Made by a program: the position numbers and the translations under genes | Shown: positions 61,275 through 64,000 of the stretch, one piece after another | Layout: each line of letters starts with the position of its first letter | How positions within the stretch are numbered: the stretch's first letter is position 1 | Assembly: GCA_965228695.1 (NCBI GenBank) | Contig: CBDDIB010000002.1 | Span: forward strand, 4,911,856 to 4,975,855 | DNA from: JAJFJD01 sp965228695 | Lineage (GTDB): Bacteria; Pseudomonadota; Alphaproteobacteria; UBA8366 | Direction of reading: 5' to 3' | Length of the DNA stretch: 64,000 bases | Notes under the pieces: generated by a model | The model's database searches: none | Told to the model about the DNA's origin: nothing | Seen by the model: the letters and a program-made list of their open reading frames with translations, nothing else

Positions 61275-61445
61275 TCGGTGATTGAAGGTGGGCGGCGCCG
61301 CTTCGGCCGTTGGTCGGGAAAGTCCGTTTGGGACCTGGTCAACCAGGTGGGCGCCGTGTATCGAGACCAGGATCCCGACAGTGACAGCTCCCTGCAAACG
61401 ATTTAAGCCCCCGGGACAATGTGTGACCGGGCGAACCGCGCAGCC
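61275..61445 (-). ncRNA. ssrS: Probable 6S RNA
   Basis: The 198-base gap between zapA and ygfA, same strand order as E. coli zapA-ssrS-ygfA, has no coding frame. It contains a perfect hairpin ACCTGG-TTGA-CCAGGT (61333-61348), a GGGCGG block at the 5' side and CCGCCC at the 3' side that can close a long rod. 6S RNA mimics an open promoter and binds sigma70 RNA polymerase. The identification rests on synteny and partial pairing; ends are approximate. Confidence 0.6.
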
Positions 61446-61461
61446 ACCGCCCGCTGTATAC

Positions 61462-61818
61462 CTAGGCCTCTTCCAGCCGGGCGGCAATAGCTTCGAGCTG
61501 CGCCGATGTCGATTCCAGGGCAGCCGCCATTTCCTCGGTGACCTGTGCGGTCTTCGATTCGTTCAGTCGCGACATCACGTCGCTGTCGGCCTCGCCCCGC
61601 GTAACGGCCAGTTCGGCGTAAGCATCGGACAGCTCATCGGCGATCAACAATCCGACCATCAGCAGCAACCGGCTATCGCCGATCTGCCCAACGGACTCGA
61701 CCAATTCGGCGACGCGGCGGTCGAGATATTCCGCAAGGCGGGCGAGATGGGTTTCCTGCCCATCATCGCAGACAATGGAGTAATCGCGGCCGTTTATCGT
61801 TATTGAGATTTGGCTCAT
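61462..61818 (-). CDS. zapA: Cell division protein ZapA
   Basis: A 118-residue FtsZ-bundling protein. ISITINGRDYSIVCDDGQETHL is the N-terminal beta domain, and the rest is a long helix (LAEYLDRRVAELVESVG, LLLMVGLLIADELSDAYAEL). Length is normal. It lies 46 bases after the small coiled-coil gene and just before the 6S RNA candidate. Confidence 0.93.
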   Translation of the reverse strand: MSQISITINGRDYSIVCDDGQETHLARLAEYLDRRVAELVESVGQIGDSRLLLMVGLLIADELSDAYAELAVTRGEADSDVMSRLNESKTAQVTEEMAAALESTSAQLEAIAARLEEA

Positions 61819-61864
61819 GGTGAGACGGCTTTATTCCGAAGGTGTCGTTTGTGAAGTCGGGAAG

Positions 61865-62095
61865 TCACTCGTCCAGAACTTTGCGCAACCGGTCTATCGT
61901 GCTGTCCAGGCGACTCGCCAGCGTCGATGTAACGGCCTGAAGCCGTGTGTTGTCGGACCGGGCGGCATCCAATTCTTCGGACAATGCCGCAGCGTCCTGT
62001 TGTGAGTCGACGACGGTAAACCGCTTCTCCACAGCTTGATCGAGCCGGGTAACCGCAGTTTCCAGACGTTCGTGAGCCTCTTGTAATCGAGACAT
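61865..62095 (-). CDS. Small coiled-coil protein (DUF4164-like)
   Basis: A 76-residue all-helical protein with heptad-like hydrophobic spacing throughout (LQEAHERLETAVTRLDQAVE and LASRLDSTIDRLRKVLDE). Similar small genes directly upstream of zapA are common in Alphaproteobacteria and are annotated as DUF4164. It likely forms a coiled coil and may work with ZapA at the division site, which is inference from position. Confidence 0.8.
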   Translation of the reverse strand: MSRLQEAHERLETAVTRLDQAVEKRFTVVDSQQDAAALSEELDAARSDNTRLQAVTSTLASRLDSTIDRLRKVLDE

Positions 62096-62431
62096 TCTGC
62101 CTACTCGATATCAATTAGAATTCAAGATGTTGCACTGGGCCAGCAGCATAAGTCACGCCGTCTGCACGTTCCACAAGAAATTCGGCCGATTGCAAATTTT
62201 AGTCGCCGTTTTACCCATGCGATCGTATCACCGGGGCACGCGCACCCCGTGGTCGTCCACATCGGCGGAATACCGCGCATGCCGTACACCGCCTCCGCCA
62301 TTGACGGACGTTAACCGGGGCGGCATGGTGCCGCCGGTGTTGGCCGCAAACGCCTCGTCGTCAATCCGACATCCGTCAACCGGCACCGTCAGAAAAACCC
62401 TATAGACGTATAGGAAAGTGGATACCGCCCA
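62096..62431. promoter_or_regulatory. Spacer upstream of transketolase with two palindromes
   Basis: This 336-base divergent spacer has no convincing gene (a 92-codon plus-strand frame has shadow-like composition). GGCGGCA-TGG-TGCCGCC (62319-62335) can form a strong hairpin. CCTATA-GACG-TATAGG (62399-62414) is a perfect palindrome ending 17 bases before the transketolase ATG, where a repressor could block transcription or translation. Confidence 0.5.
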
Positions 62432-64000
62432 ATGACAGCCGCCGACTCAAACACGGCGTCGTCGCCGAGCCATATGGATATGGCGAACGCGATACGTTTT
62501 CTATCGATGGATGCGGTCGAGAGAGCCAATTCCGGTCATCCGGGCATGCCGATGGGCATGGCCGATATCGCGACGGTGCTTTTCGGCCGTTACATGAAAT
62601 TCGATCCCGCCGATCCGACTTGGCCCGACCGCGACCGGTTCGTCCTGTCGAACGGCCATGGATCGATGCTGCTTTACGCGCTGCTCTATCTGACCGGGTA
62701 TCCGGGCATGGATATCGAGCAGATCAGGAATTTTCGCCAACTCGGCAGCAAGACGGCCGGCCATCCGGAATACGGTCATGCCCCCGGCATCGAGACCACG
62801 ACCGGCCCGTTGGGCCAGGGCTTGGCGAACGCGGTCGGCATGGCCTTGGCGGAACGAATGCTGGCGGCCCGATTCGGCCCGGAACTGGTCGATCACCACA
62901 CCTATGTCTTCACCGGCGACGGCTGCCTCATGGAAGGCATCAGCCAGGAAGCGATTTCCCTGGCCGGTCATTTGGGCCTCGGCAAGCTGATCGTCTTCTT
63001 CGACGACAATTCCATTTCGATTGACGGCGCGACCGACCTGACCACCGGCGACGATCAGGCGATGCGGTTCAAGGCGAGCGGCTGGCATGTGCAATCGATC
63101 GACGGCCACGACCCGGACGCGATCGCCGGCGCCATCGAAGCGGCGCAGGCCGAAGACGCACCATCGATGATCGCCTGCCGTACCGTCATCGGATATGGCG
63201 CGCCCGGCAAACAAGGCACCGCCGGAACGCATGGCGCACCGCTTGGCGGCGACGAAATTCAGGCGACACGCGATGCGCTGGGTTGGCCGCACGCCCCCTT
63301 CGTTATTCCGAACGAGACGTTGGACGGCTGGCGGCAGGCCGGCGCGCGCGGTGCGCGAAACCTGGCGAGTTGGCAGGACCGGCTGGCATCGGTCGATAGC
63401 GATACCGCCGCCACGTTCAAGCGGATGATGGCCGGCGATTTGCCGGAGGGTTTCCGGGACGCGGTGACGGCCATGAAACGAACCTTGGCGGACGATCCGC
63501 CAAAGCTGGCGACACGCCAATCCTCGAAGAACACTCTCGACATGTTGAACGAGGCGGTGCCGTCGCTCGTCGGGGGGTCCGCCGACCTGACCGGCTCGAA
63601 CCTCACCAAGGCCGCGACGATGGCCGACGTATCCCGCGACGATTTCAGCGGCCAGTACATTTATTACGGCGTGCGCGAGCACGGCATGGCGGCGGTCATG
63701 AACGGCATCGCGCTGCACGGCGGATTCATCCCGTTCGGCGGCACCTTCCTGGTCTTCACCGATTACTGCCGGCCGTCCATCCGGCTGGCGGCGCTGATGG
63801 AGCAGCGGGTCGTCTATGTCATGACCCATGATTCGATCGGGCTCGGCGAGGACGGGCCGACCCATCAGCCGGTCGAACATCTGGCCAGCCTGCGCGCCAT
63901 TCCGAACCTGCAGGTTTTCCGCCCCTGCGACGCGACGGAAACGCTGGAATGCTGGGCGATCGCCCTGGAAAGCCGGAACGCGCCGTCGGTACTGGCGCTG
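62432..64000 (+). CDS. tkt: Transketolase, 3' end cut by window edge
   Basis: The first 523 codons of a ThDP-dependent transketolase, which moves two-carbon units in the pentose phosphate pathway or Calvin cycle. DAVERANSGHPGMPMGMAD is the N-terminal signature, the ThDP motif is GDGCLMEGISQEAISLAGHL with the Asn in FFDDNSISIDG, and the second domain shows YYGVREHGMAAVMNGIALHG and HDSIGLGEDGPTHQP. No stop occurs before 64000; about 140 further residues are expected. ATG at 62432 fits relatives, although GGAAAG is 14 bases upstream. Confidence 0.97.
   Translation, partial: MTAADSNTASSPSHMDMANAIRFLSMDAVERANSGHPGMPMGMADIATVLFGRYMKFDPADPTWPDRDRFVLSNGHGSMLLYALLYLTGYPGMDIEQIRNFRQLGSKTAGHPEYGHAPGIETTTGPLGQGLANAVGMALAERMLAARFGPELVDHHTYVFTGDGCLMEGISQEAISLAGHLGLGKLIVFFDDNSISIDGATDLTTGDDQAMRFKASGWHVQSIDGHDPDAIAGAIEAAQAEDAPSMIACRTVIGYGAPGKQGTAGTHGAPLGGDEIQATRDALGWPHAPFVIPNETLDGWRQAGARGARNLASWQDRLASVDSDTAATFKRMMAGDLPEGFRDAVTAMKRTLADDPPKLATRQSSKNTLDMLNEAVPSLVGGSADLTGSNLTKAATMADVSRDDFSGQYIYYGVREHGMAAVMNGIALHGGFIPFGGTFLVFTDYCRPSIRLAALMEQRVVYVMTHDSIGLGEDGPTHQPVEHLASLRAIPNLQVFRPCDATETLECWAIALESRNAPSVLAL

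Noticed and set aside
62127..62405. 92-codon frame before transketolase
   Set aside because: Composition is that of non-coding GC-rich DNA, it crosses a strong palindrome and has no ribosome binding site.
62501..63880. Minus-strand frame of about 459 codons opposite transketolase
   Set aside because: Transketolase motifs on the plus strand are unambiguous; the antisense product has shadow-like composition.

Overview
The window reads as one uninterrupted chromosomal stretch of a GC-rich alphaproteobacterium, most likely a free-living member of the Rhodospirillales or a near relative. This is inferred from gene order. The block yebC-ruvC-ruvA-ruvB-ybgC-tolQ-tolR-tolA-tolB-pal-cpoB-tilS-ftsH-glmM-thiD and the block ygfA-(6S RNA)-zapA-small coiled-coil gene-transketolase are both typical of that group. 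No tRNA, rRNA, insertion sequence, prophage or CRISPR array was seen.

Layout. 0.1-2.7 kb: a soluble PAS histidine kinase and a prolyl-4-hydroxylase-like oxygenase. 3-9.6 kb: an acyl-CoA module with a class III CoA-transferase divergent from three acyl-CoA dehydrogenases (two are tandem paralogues), followed by a PrpF-type isomerase. 9.7-18.9 kb: envelope and accessory genes, including a TPR protein, a two-subunit ThDP decarboxylase, an O-antigen ligase-like protein, a PilZ protein preceded by two very small genes, an MlaC-like protein, a Sel1 protein and a peroxiredoxin. 19-22 kb: an EmrAB-type efflux pair. 22-31.9 kb: a mixed set with TauE, lone methyltransferases, PhyH and TauD oxygenases, an SDR, an orphan amino-acid-binding protein, PanE, a nitroreductase and a YedK/SRAP protein. 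32.1-35.2 kb: nrdAB with a recognisable NrdR-box promoter and a strong terminator. 37-39.6 kb: a complete AmmeMemoRadiSam set, with the radical SAM gene divergent from a Memo-AMMECR1 fusion gene. 39.8-44.5 kb: cysQ, an Ada-like protein, GNAT, PhzF, DUF1127 and a MocR regulator. 44.5-59 kb: the conserved housekeeping block. 59-64 kb: an HPt-like protein, a YmdB-type phosphoesterase, 5-formyl-THF cyclo-ligase, a probable 6S RNA, zapA and a transketolase cut by the window edge.

How it works together. The 44.5-59 kb block joins peptidoglycan precursor supply (GlmM), membrane proteolysis (FtsH), tRNA decoding (TilS), the Tol-Pal envelope machine and Holliday-junction processing (RuvABC), all on the minus strand with many 1-8 base gene overlaps. 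The most unusual parts are the AmmeMemoRadiSam locus, with a long nested inverted repeat in its divergent promoter region; a MocR gene whose start codon lies inside a perfect 9-3-9 operator-like palindrome and may be leaderless; three perfect-period 32-base repeats before the acyl-CoA dehydrogenase operon; and several genes of 35-65 codons with good ribosome binding sites. Four genes (the P4H-like gene, emrA, emrB and ftsH) appear to start with TTG.

All assignments rest on reading motifs and gene order by eye; no database search was run.
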